This document shows positions 1 through 7,384 of a DNA stretch of 64,000 nt, piece by piece. The position numbers were made by a program, and so were the translations under genes. Each line of letters begins with the position of its first letter. Position 1 is the stretch's first letter. The notes beneath the pieces are model-generated. The model saw nothing but the letters and a program-made list of their open reading frames with translations, searched no databases and was not told the origin of the DNA. The DNA is taken from contig WANR01000038.1 of assembly GCA_015521705.1 (NCBI GenBank), positions 1-64,000 on the forward strand, written 5' to 3'. The stretch is from Desulfurococcales archaeon. GTDB taxonomy: Archaea; Thermoproteota; Thermoprotei_A; Sulfolobales; Acidilobaceae.

Positions 1-3
1 GTA

Positions 4-9
4 TTTATA
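4..9 (+). promoter_or_regulatory. TATA box for the archaeosortase locus
   Basis: A tttata element lies about 36 bases ahead of the GTG at 45. With normal archaeal spacing, transcription would start near base 34, giving a leader of about 10 bases (or 30 if the TTG at 66 is used). It sits at the window edge, so the BRE element cannot be judged. Confidence 0.4.
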
Positions 10-44
10 CCTTTGAACCATTTTAAGGCAATCAAAAGTCTTAG

Positions 45-842
45 GTGGGGGGCGGGGGGTTTTGTTTGGTTGCTGAGCATTGTTTAAGACGGTTAAGGCT
101 ATGTCTATCAGGTGCCTGCTTGTTGTTAGCTATTCTGAGCGTTGCGGGGCTGGGTCTCGCCGCTCATTCTGTCGAGTACAAGCAATTCGTACTGAACACT
201 GTTTCCAGAGACATGGGCCTGGCTGGCAGCCTTAGCTTTACAGTACTCAACGGCGGTTCCATCGAGTATAGCGGCGGCTCTGTCAGCGTGGCTCCCGGCG
301 ATTTCATAGAGATAGTCATTAGCGATACAGACCTGGAAGCCAGGCTATGGATAGGCGTGGATGGGTGGATCGACATTGAAGACTTAGACGTCGTAGAGGT
401 TAGGGTTAACGGGATCACTGTAGTAGCTGGCGACGAGATAGAGGCTGACAGTATACGGGTTGACGTGGACGGAATGACGAGCAGCTTGGAGGTCTTCGTG
501 ACTAGTAGTACAAACGGGTGGACGCTATTCACGTTCAATGGCACCAGTCTGATCAATGGCAACGATAACAGTGACATACTTCTGTCAGGCGCCAGGCCCG
601 GCCCAGGCTCTGCCTTAAACATTAACATAGAGCCTTCTTCCCAGTACGCCTCGGGAACGGCTTCAACAGCGTACGTAAACGGTACCGAGGTCCCAGAATT
701 CTCGCCTATAGGGCTAGTAGCTTTAGCACTGGCTGGGCTCCTTATCCTAGTAAAGGGGCTCCGGGCTGGCTATGGCCGTTCGGCAGGGCTTGGGGCTCAG
801 AGCCTGCGCGTGAGGCTTAGGGGGCTGGCAGGAGTGGGATGA
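45..842 (+). CDS. Secreted protein with PEF-type C-terminal sorting signal (archaeosortase substrate)
   Basis: 265 aa, no recognised catalytic domain. The N-terminus holds a basic segment (LRRLRLCL) and a hydrophobic core ending in GLGLAAHS, a signal peptide. The middle is beta-rich and acidic with several N-x-S/T sites, as expected of a glycosylated surface protein. Near the C-terminus VPEFSP is followed by a hydrophobic helix and then K-G-L-R-A-G. This PEF / helix / basic layout is that of PEF-CTERM signals cut by archaeosortases. Unusually, about 25 more residues follow the basic cluster. The GTG at 45 opens the frame, but TTG at 66 preceded by a G-rich Shine-Dalgarno tract gives a more compact signal peptide. 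The stop overlaps the next gene's ATG (ATGA). The archaeosortase encoded at 3320-3889 is the likely processing enzyme. Sorting role is inferred from motif and context. Confidence 0.7.
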   Translation: MGGGGFCLVAEHCLRRLRLCLSGACLLLAILSVAGLGLAAHSVEYKQFVLNTVSRDMGLAGSLSFTVLNGGSIEYSGGSVSVAPGDFIEIVISDTDLEARLWIGVDGWIDIEDLDVVEVRVNGITVVAGDEIEADSIRVDVDGMTSSLEVFVTSSTNGWTLFTFNGTSLINGNDNSDILLSGARPGPGSALNINIEPSSQYASGTASTAYVNGTEVPEFSPIGLVALALAGLLILVKGLRAGYGRSAGLGAQSLRVRLRGLAGVG

Positions 843-2026
843 TGCGCGCCGTGCCAGCTCTACTGATCCTAGCTCTACTACTGCCCGTAGTCAGCTCCCT
901 GGATCTGCCACTGGCCACCGGCGGGGTTGAGGGACAGCTGCTATACGTAGCCACGGATAGCTATGATGAAATGTTTGTAAGGGACCTAGTGGAGAAGTAC
1001 CCTAGCCTGGCAGGGCCCGTTATAGGGATCGACGGGCTTATAAGCCTTAGCAACGGGCTCGAGGGTACGATAGTGGTTCTCCTAGACCCCAACTGGGACG
1101 ACGCGCTCCAGGTGCTGGAGGTACTGGAGATCCTCAGAGAGCATCTATACAATGGTGGACTGATCGTGTCGACCCTGAACGGCGCAGTCCTCCTATCCAG
1201 ACTACTCGAGGATCACGGCGTGGCTCTGAGGGTATCCGAGTCCAGCGAAGGATTCGAGGCAGCGTTGCCAGGGTACGAGTATGAGAAATACAAGGTCGCG
1301 GTCTTAGAAGGCGCCGGGGTAGGGATCGTAGAGTTGCAAGGACAAGCGCCCCTGTATAGGGTAACTATCGGCAACGGCTTTGTGGTAATACTGCCCTTCA
1401 ACGTGGTGTGGGCCTACGGCGACCTAGGCCACGAGGCTTACCTCAAGCTCTTCTCGGCTATTCTGGACTACGCTGGGTCGCTTGAACCGTCGAGTCCCGC
1501 GGAGGTAGCTCCGCTAGCCTCAGCCCTGGCGGTTTCTGCCACGGTCGCCGCAGGTTATATCGCTCTAACTCTGAGCCCTGAAGAGGCTAGGAGGCCCATT
1601 ATGGTTCCTCTCAGGATAAGAACAGCTGAGAGGAACGCTCTCGGTCACCCGGTTAGGAGGAAGATCCTCAGGCTCTTGGGTGAGCGCGGCTACCTGTACT
1701 TCAACGAGCTTTGGAGAGAGCTTGGCACGTCCAAGGCAACCCTCTCATGGCACCTAGATGTCCTGTACAGGGCCGGCCTGATCGGGTACCTGAAGTACAA
1801 GAAGTACATGCTATACTATATAGCTACGCCGGCGGCCCTCAGAGCCCTAGCGGAGGATCTGGCCCTGAGGGATCCCGACGTTTGCAGGATCCTCCAGCTA
1901 CTGGAGAAAGGCCTAGACGCCTCCAGCATAAGCGGGGAACTAGGCCTCAGCGTCGAGACTGTTAGTAGCATAGCGGCGCTCCTGTCGAGTTACAAGCCCG
2001 GGCTATGCGCCAGCCCGGAGAGGTAG
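839..2026 (+). CDS. Membrane-anchored winged-helix regulator with extracytoplasmic sensor domain
   Basis: 395 aa. Residues 1-20 form a signal peptide or first membrane helix. About 25-215 is an extracytoplasmic alpha/beta domain that loosely resembles DUF4350/GATase-like folds (weak). About 224-246 is a transmembrane helix. Residues 264-330 form an ArsR-like winged helix (LGHPVRRKILRLL, TSKATLSWHLDVLYRAGLI), and about 345-386 looks like a second helix-turn-helix. The DNA-binding part is therefore cytoplasmic and the sensor outside, a one-component transmembrane regulator. It overlaps the upstream sorting substrate by 4 bases and belongs to the same operon. It probably senses the state of the cell surface or the processed protein and controls this locus; that is inference. 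The wHTH call is strong, the sensor fold is not. Confidence 0.75.
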   Translation: MMRAVPALLILALLLPVVSSLDLPLATGGVEGQLLYVATDSYDEMFVRDLVEKYPSLAGPVIGIDGLISLSNGLEGTIVVLLDPNWDDALQVLEVLEILREHLYNGGLIVSTLNGAVLLSRLLEDHGVALRVSESSEGFEAALPGYEYEKYKVAVLEGAGVGIVELQGQAPLYRVTIGNGFVVILPFNVVWAYGDLGHEAYLKLFSAILDYAGSLEPSSPAEVAPLASALAVSATVAAGYIALTLSPEEARRPIMVPLRIRTAERNALGHPVRRKILRLLGERGYLYFNELWRELGTSKATLSWHLDVLYRAGLIGYLKYKKYMLYYIATPAALRALAEDLALRDPDVCRILQLLEKGLDASSISGELGLSVETVSSIAALLSSYKPGLCASPER

Positions 2027-2031
2027 TAGCG

Positions 2032-3342
2032 TTGCAGGTAGACTACGTGTCACTAGAGCTCGAGAGCTGGGGCAGATTCCTCGGGTCAGCGCTCGTGCTT
2101 GCCGGCATAGCACTTCACGTGTTTGCATCGCTCATTCTAACAATGTATGGCGCATGGTACGTGTCAGGGTTCATAACGTTTCTCAGAACAAGGAGCCTCC
2201 AGCCCCAGCCCAGCGGGCGGCTAGAGAGGCTACCCCCAGTTGTTATCCTGGTGCCAGTCTACAACGACTACGAGCTCCTGTCGAGCCTCAGGACTCTCCT
2301 AGCCCAGGACTACCCAAACTACAGGGTGATCGTCGTAGACGACTCAGATGACGAAGAGTTCTCGAGAGAGATAAAAATGATGGAGCAACTCAACAGAGAC
2401 AGGCTGATCCACCTGAAACGGGGCGGGCGCGAGGGGCTGAAAGCCGGCGCCTTGAACCATGCCATAGACTTTATAGAGTCCAACGGCCTGGACGTGAAAT
2501 ACGTGCTGATACTGGACGCGGACTTCGATCTTGAAAGGGGCATGCTTAGGAGGTATGTAGAGATAGCGGAGCAGTACGGCGCCGACATTGTCCAGGGCCT
2601 GCAGAGGCACTCGAAGGGCTCCCACACCTTGTTTGGCACAGTCTACAGGGCTGCAGCATCAGGGTCCATAGTGAACCTGGCCGGCAGGGCCTTCATGAAC
2701 ATGATGCCCATATTCACCGGGTCCTGCGCCCTCATAAGATACGAGTTACTGCGTGAGGTTAGGTTCAGGGAGAACAGTATAGCGGAGGACTGGAGGTGGA
2801 CCATAGACGCTTACCTGGCCAAGGAGACTCTCGTCATCATAGCGACGGACAGGGTCTACGGCTCCGGGAGCGTTCCTAAGACGCAGAAAGCCTTCATTAG
2901 GCAGCAAGTGAGATGGTCCACGGGGACCCTGCTCGAGTTTAAGGAGACCCTCGTGGACTTCCTCTTCGACACGAGATTCCCGGCCAGCACTAAGCTGGGC
3001 TATGCTATGCAAGGACTACTCTTCACCCAGGGCATTTGGATCTACTACGAGACCATAGCACCCTTCCTGCTAAAGTACCTGGCAGGTGTTGATGTTGAGT
3101 GGATCTGGCCGATAGGCCTATACGTATGGCTTATATGTTTCGAGACGCTCGTACTCTCGGGAGCCCTTCTAGAGTCTTATGACGCCAGCAAGCTCACGGT
3201 GCTAGCCGTGCTGACCATCCCAATGATATACTATACCGCCCTTATACACTCCTATGGCACCCTAAAAGCACTCATAGGCAGAGGGGTCAGGTGGAGGGTC
3301 ACCAGTAAGAGGGGATCCTATGAGAAGAGGTACAGGGAGTAG
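2032..3342 (+). CDS. Family 2 membrane glycosyltransferase (cellulose synthase-like)
   Basis: Transfers a sugar from a nucleotide or lipid donor at the inner membrane face. Motifs, numbered from the upstream ATG at 2005: VPVYND near 84, VVDDSDD near 110, the metal-binding DADFD at 171-175, FTGSCALIR near 237, catalytic ED at 261-262 and QQVRW at 300-304. That is the complete processive GT2 set. One membrane helix precedes the catalytic domain and about three follow it. The ATG at 2005 would overlap the upstream gene by 22 bases; the TTG at 2032 has ggagagg eight bases ahead and is preferred. The archaeosortase gene begins inside its 3' end. Context suggests it makes a glycan for the sorted surface protein. 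The sugar is unknown. Confidence 0.85.
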   Translation: MQVDYVSLELESWGRFLGSALVLAGIALHVFASLILTMYGAWYVSGFITFLRTRSLQPQPSGRLERLPPVVILVPVYNDYELLSSLRTLLAQDYPNYRVIVVDDSDDEEFSREIKMMEQLNRDRLIHLKRGGREGLKAGALNHAIDFIESNGLDVKYVLILDADFDLERGMLRRYVEIAEQYGADIVQGLQRHSKGSHTLFGTVYRAAASGSIVNLAGRAFMNMMPIFTGSCALIRYELLREVRFRENSIAEDWRWTIDAYLAKETLVIIATDRVYGSGSVPKTQKAFIRQQVRWSTGTLLEFKETLVDFLFDTRFPASTKLGYAMQGLLFTQGIWIYYETIAPFLLKYLAGVDVEWIWPIGLYVWLICFETLVLSGALLESYDASKLTVLAVLTIPMIYYTALIHSYGTLKALIGRGVRWRVTSKRGSYEKRYRE

Positions 3343-3889
3343 GGGGTACGGGCGCCTGGGCATACAGGGAGTCACTGGATCCAGCTACAGCTACACCAGC
3401 GTCCTATCCTTCATAGGCCTGGCCACCCTGGTCGTATCGGCCGTGTTCCTCCTCGAGGCCGTACTGGTAGAGGTGCTTGTCAGTGTTCTAAGAGCACTCT
3501 TCGAGGCCACGGGCTATGGCGCTATAGAGTCTTCGTGGAACTCCATAATAGTCTACAAGCCCGAGCTAAACGTTATAACACTGATCATAACCAAGCAGTG
3601 CCTGGGAGTCTACGCCCCGATAGCGTACAGCCTTTTCGTGCTTCTAACACCCCTGTCGACGAGGAGGGAGAAGGCCGTAGAGATCCTTAAGGGATCCCTT
3701 GTGCTCTACTCCTTCAACATTGCCAGGATATACACTGCCGGCCTGGTAGGCGTCAACATGGGGTACAAGATGCTCAGGTTCTACCACGACATAATTGGCG
3801 CCATCATAACCATCCTCCTAGTAGTTGTCATGTGGGTCCTGTGGCTCCGCAGGATCGGTTATAGGGTAAACAGTGATGCCTCTCCGTAG
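3320..3889 (+). CDS. Archaeosortase/exosortase-family transpeptidase
   Basis: 189 aa integral membrane protein with about five hydrophobic segments. It carries the three invariant catalytic positions of the exosortase/archaeosortase fold: Cys94 in TKQCLG, Arg136 in NIAR, and His156 in FYHDIIG. The spacings (42 and 20 residues) match the family. These enzymes cut C-terminal sorting signals on the outer membrane face and join the new end to a lipid or other acceptor. The gene overlaps the GT2 gene by 23 bases and the next gene by about 14, so it is translationally coupled. The PEF-type protein at 45-842 is its obvious substrate. It is shorter than many archaeosortases because it lacks extra N-terminal helices. 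Family call is confident; the subfamily is not determined. Confidence 0.82.
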   Translation: MRRGTGSRGYGRLGIQGVTGSSYSYTSVLSFIGLATLVVSAVFLLEAVLVEVLVSVLRALFEATGYGAIESSWNSIIVYKPELNVITLIITKQCLGVYAPIAYSLFVLLTPLSTRREKAVEILKGSLVLYSFNIARIYTAGLVGVNMGYKMLRFYHDIIGAIITILLVVVMWVLWLRRIGYRVNSDASP

Positions 3890-5588
3890 CATTGTCTCCC
3901 GGCTAGCAGTTAAAGGGACTCCAGAGCCCCTTACGAGGGTCCTGACCGATGTTGCCCTTGTAGCGTACACCACTCTAGTAGTGTACCCCCTCATAGCGAC
4001 CATCGGGCTTCCCAGCTACGAGAAGGGAGTCTTCCACACTGCTACCATAGGCTACTATATGTCCACTGTGAGGCTGATCCAGGAGGACGGCCTCATAACC
4101 GGTGCCTGGTGCGGCTTCTCGGACCTGCTGAGGTTCTACCCCCCACTCTCCCTGGTAGGTATGTATGCAGTATCCCTAACCGTCGGCAACCTGCTGCAGG
4201 GGGCAATGATCTCGTTCTACTTCGCCATAGTATTCCTCGTTCTATCCTTTCACAGATTCGCCTTGGCTGTAACAGGCTCTAGGACTGTAGCCTTCTTAGC
4301 CGCCCTCCTTCTCCCCGTCCTACCCAGGTATGTGGAAGTGACGGCTATCTACTGGGAGTACACTAGGATAGCGGGCGAGGCCGTGTCTTACTACGCCTTG
4401 TACCGCCTAGTCCTAGCGCTCAGGATGGGAAGCGCCAGGGATTTCGCCCTAGCAGGGGCTCTCTACGGGCTGGTGCTACTCACTAGTCTCATAGCGTTCA
4501 TAGAAGCCACCCTGCTAGCTATAGCTACGGTGGCCTACAGCCTCCGCGCCAGGTATAAGGAGGGATCGCCTCCGGGGGTCTTTGCTTACCTAGGATCAGC
4601 CCTCTCACTCTATGCCCTATCCTTCGCAGCTGTAGCGGCGTGGTGGCTGGTTCCAGCAGTGGCCCCCTTTGGTGTCAGCGGGTATCTAAGGGTTGAGACG
4701 CCTCTAGAAGACAGGCTCCTAGCCCTTGCAGGCCTCTTCCTAGAGCCCGGTGACGCCTTATACGCTGTGGGAGGCTCATTGTCCCTTATAGCTATAACGA
4801 TTAGACCCGGAGCTGGCAGGTTGCTTGTCATTTATGCTCTCCTACTAGTATCCTTGGTAGTGCTCACGAGTAGGGGTGCAAGATTCCTCCCAACACTAGA
4901 AGCAATGCTAGCCCTTTCAATGCTCTATGCAGTACTAGCCCTCCACCCAGGTGCCAGGTACGGGCGCTACAGGCTCTTAGCACGGCCTCTGCTAGCTGCG
5001 GGGATTGCGGTAGCTTACGCCTTGACCGCCTGGAACGGCATAGCCGTATACCGTGACATGCTGGCGCTGGACTACACCTTTCAGTCGAGTGACGAGTACA
5101 AGCTCTCTGTAATGCTCGCCGGGCTAGGCGGGGACTACAGGGCCTACATAATGTACGGGCCCAGGCTTCACGGTAACCAGTGGGTCAACCTCTTCAACCC
5201 CAGCATAAAGCAGGTGCTCAGCGGCTTCATGGAAGGCTGCATGCTAGGGGACTACCAGAAGCTAGACAGCCTTGTGAAGAACACGCTTGACACGGCGAGG
5301 GTTAAATTACTCCTGGACAGGACATGCACGGCCGTGATGGTTGTAGACAGAGAGTTCTACGAGTCCAAGAGAAACGTCGTGAGACTGCTGGTAGAGGAGG
5401 GCTATCTGGTCGAGGACAAAGCCATGAACCAGTACCTCGACTACTCGCTGGTTTTCTGGAGAGCCGAGCTACCAGACTGCGTGGTAGGGGGTCCTCCGGG
5501 ATACCTAACCCCTGCCAAGCTCCTGGGCCTAGCTATAAGCGCTGTGGCCGCTATAATGGCGCTCTCGAAGCTTAGACGGCTAGATTAG
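3876..5588 (+). CDS. Polytopic GT-C-like membrane protein
   Basis: About 570 aa with roughly 11 membrane helices and a soluble C-terminal part (about residues 400-540) before a final helix. The first large outside loop contains EKGVFHTATIGYYMSTVRL and, further on, RFYPPLS. This acidic-loop plus YPPL pattern is seen in GT-C transferases and in the membrane family annotated as PTPS-related. Such proteins move a sugar from a polyprenyl-phosphate carrier onto an acceptor outside the membrane. GTG at 3873 and ATG at 3876 are adjacent possible starts; both overlap the archaeosortase end. As the last gene of the overlapping cluster it probably acts on the same surface protein or glycan. Acceptor and donor are unknown, and a non-enzymatic role is possible. 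Confidence 0.6.
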   Translation: MPLRSIVSRLAVKGTPEPLTRVLTDVALVAYTTLVVYPLIATIGLPSYEKGVFHTATIGYYMSTVRLIQEDGLITGAWCGFSDLLRFYPPLSLVGMYAVSLTVGNLLQGAMISFYFAIVFLVLSFHRFALAVTGSRTVAFLAALLLPVLPRYVEVTAIYWEYTRIAGEAVSYYALYRLVLALRMGSARDFALAGALYGLVLLTSLIAFIEATLLAIATVAYSLRARYKEGSPPGVFAYLGSALSLYALSFAAVAAWWLVPAVAPFGVSGYLRVETPLEDRLLALAGLFLEPGDALYAVGGSLSLIAITIRPGAGRLLVIYALLLVSLVVLTSRGARFLPTLEAMLALSMLYAVLALHPGARYGRYRLLARPLLAAGIAVAYALTAWNGIAVYRDMLALDYTFQSSDEYKLSVMLAGLGGDYRAYIMYGPRLHGNQWVNLFNPSIKQVLSGFMEGCMLGDYQKLDSLVKNTLDTARVKLLLDRTCTAVMVVDREFYESKRNVVRLLVEEGYLVEDKAMNQYLDYSLVFWRAELPDCVVGGPPGYLTPAKLLGLAISAVAAIMALSKLRRLD

Positions 5589-5662
5589 GCTGGGTTAGAT
5601 GCGTCGAGCCGTTTGCCCCACCCTATTGGAAGCCTTAATTAGGATCCAGGCTAGAAGCATTA

Positions 5663-6535
5663 GTGGTGCCTGTTTTGACGCTCTTAGATAGGTGGCTTGA
5701 ACCATTCATGAATACGCTGCGCGTGTATGGGCCCCACACTATTAAAGTGCTACTATCTTACCTAGCCTACAGGCTTGGCAGGCAGTGGGCCCCCAGGGTG
5801 AGCATTAAAGGTTTCAGCGTCAGGGAGCCCTGGCCCGTGCTGAGGTATATTAGGGAACTCTACCTTAGAGGCCACAGGCTTCTGGGTAGAGAGGGCGACG
5901 CATACATCGTGGGCTTCTATGGCTATAAGGTCCTAGTGCCTAGGGGGGAGGACTTGGGCGTCTTCATAGAGGACTTCGACGAGATATACGGCCTGGGCGA
6001 GGGCTACAAGGGTAAGAGAGTCCTCGACATCGGCGGATTCCTAGGCGAAACCGCCATGTACTTCCTCTACAGGGGAGCCTCTGCCGTGACAGTGTACGAG
6101 CCCCACCCCCTATTCTATGAAACATTGCTCCAGAACATCGAGTTAAACGGTTTAACAGACAGGATTAGGGCCAAGAGAAAAGCCATATGCTTAGGCGAGG
6201 ACCGCTCAAGCCTGAAAGGGGAAAGCGTGGCTTTCGGCCTACTGGGCAATGGACAAGAAGTCGAGGCCTTTGAGGTGGAATGCGAGCATGCCGGCAAAGC
6301 TCTTTCAGAGAATAGTGCCGATATTGCAAAGTTCAACTGCGAGGGCTGCGAGTACTACCTAATAGGGCTTGACTGTGAAACGCTGAGAAGTATTAGGCAC
6401 TACATAATAGAGATCCACGGCTCACCGCAGCCCCTGATAAATAGGCTGGCACAATGCGGCTTTACTGCTAGGTTCAGGAAAGAGGTGGATCGCTTAATAA
6501 GCGTCTACGAGTTCTCGACCCAGGGAAATGCGTGA
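5663..6535 (+). CDS. FkbM-family SAM-dependent methyltransferase
   Basis: 290 aa. The SAM-binding motif LDIGGFLGE lies at 121-129 and the acidic end of strand 2 (VYEPHP) at about 144-149, followed by NIELNGL, a typical FkbM/class I arrangement. The N-terminal 100 residues are an extra domain common in glycan-linked FkbM proteins. FkbM enzymes O-methylate sugars and polyketides. Here the gene lies 74 bases after the GT-C-like gene, so it may methylate a sugar of the same surface glycan (inference). GTG at 5663 gives the start; no strong Shine-Dalgarno is seen, so a start slightly downstream cannot be excluded. Its last third (EFNCEGCEYYLIGLDCE region) keeps the usual FkbM E-G-x-E-like pattern. 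Confidence 0.75.
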   Translation: MVPVLTLLDRWLEPFMNTLRVYGPHTIKVLLSYLAYRLGRQWAPRVSIKGFSVREPWPVLRYIRELYLRGHRLLGREGDAYIVGFYGYKVLVPRGEDLGVFIEDFDEIYGLGEGYKGKRVLDIGGFLGETAMYFLYRGASAVTVYEPHPLFYETLLQNIELNGLTDRIRAKRKAICLGEDRSSLKGESVAFGLLGNGQEVEAFEVECEHAGKALSENSADIAKFNCEGCEYYLIGLDCETLRSIRHYIIEIHGSPQPLINRLAQCGFTARFRKEVDRLISVYEFSTQGNA

Positions 6536-6587
6536 TCCAAGCACCTAATATGCTTAGAAGTGCGCTCTAGACCCTTGGCTGGCGAGG

Positions 6588-6595
6588 CATATAAG
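6588..6595 (+). promoter_or_regulatory. TATA box of alaX
   Basis: The element catataag stands 38 bases before the GTG at 6626 and 47 before the TTG at 6635. Predicted transcription starts near 6618, leaving a leader of roughly 10 to 20 bases. Confidence 0.55.
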
Positions 6596-6625
6596 ACGGA
6601 GGCTGCCAGTCATAGTATGTAGTGG

Positions 6626-7354
6626 GTGGGAGCCTTGAAGACTAGGCTCTTGTTCCAGGAGGACAGCTACTTGAGGGAGTTCGAGGCTAGAGTAGTTGGG
6701 GTTAAGGGTGACGCTGTTTTCCTTGACTCGACAGCTTTCCACCCGACACCCTATGGTGGCCTCGACACTGATACCGGGTACCTGGAGGGTGCTAGAGGCC
6801 CCGCTAGGGTCCTCAAGGCTATAGTTGAGGGGGATGAAGTGGCGCACATAGTTGAGCGCCCCCTGTTCAGTGTTGGTGACCTTGTTAGGGGGGTCATAGA
6901 CTGGGATAGGAGGTACTCTATGATGAAGCTGCACACGTTCTCCCACATACTAGCGGCCATCCTATATGAGAGGCATGGAGTGCTAGTCACTGGGGGGCAC
7001 ATAACTCAGGAAAGGGCTAGGGAGGACTTCGATGTTGGCGATGTAGCCGACTGGAAATCCATAGTCAGGGAGGCGTTCGAGGAATCACTGGACACAGCAA
7101 GGCGCTGCATAGACGTGAAGATATACTGGATGAAGAGGGAGGAGGCTATGAAGATACCGGGCCTGGTGAAGCTAGCTGAAAGGCTCCCGCCTCAGGTGGA
7201 TACTCTGAGAATAGTCGAAATACCTGGAGTAGACATTCAGGCCGATGGGGGGCCTCATGTCAGAAACACGTGTGAAATAGGCACCGTTGAGATAGAAAAG
7301 ATGGAGAGTAAGGGTAAGAGGCGTAAAAGGCTTTACTACAAGCTGGTAGAATAG
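6626..7354 (+). CDS. alaX: Alanyl-tRNA editing protein AlaX
   Basis: 242 aa, the free-standing editing domain of alanyl-tRNA synthetase, which hydrolyses Ser- (and Gly-) mischarged tRNA-Ala in the cytoplasm. It has the N-terminal PYGG loop typical of the longer AlaX type, the zinc pair His103 and His107 in HTFSH, and the second zinc segment DGGPHVRNTCEIG with His211. In most relatives this reads CGGTH; here the Cys position is Asp207, so the zinc set would be His-His-Asp-His or use another ligand. Start: GTG at 6626, or TTG at 6635 with ggtggg just upstream, which may be the better choice. It is monocistronic, convergent with the ABC ATPase at 7385. The family assignment is firm. Confidence 0.9.
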   Translation: MGALKTRLLFQEDSYLREFEARVVGVKGDAVFLDSTAFHPTPYGGLDTDTGYLEGARGPARVLKAIVEGDEVAHIVERPLFSVGDLVRGVIDWDRRYSMMKLHTFSHILAAILYERHGVLVTGGHITQERAREDFDVGDVADWKSIVREAFEESLDTARRCIDVKIYWMKREEAMKIPGLVKLAERLPPQVDTLRIVEIPGVDIQADGGPHVRNTCEIGTVEIEKMESKGKRRKRLYYKLVE

Positions 7355-7384
7355 CCCTCCCTTAGGGATTCACGGCTCTAACCT

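Noticed and set aside
164-628. Long minus-strand open frame opposite the PEF-type protein
   Set aside because: Low-complexity Ser/Pro/Thr protein without motifs; it is the mirror of a real gene with signal peptide and sorting signal.
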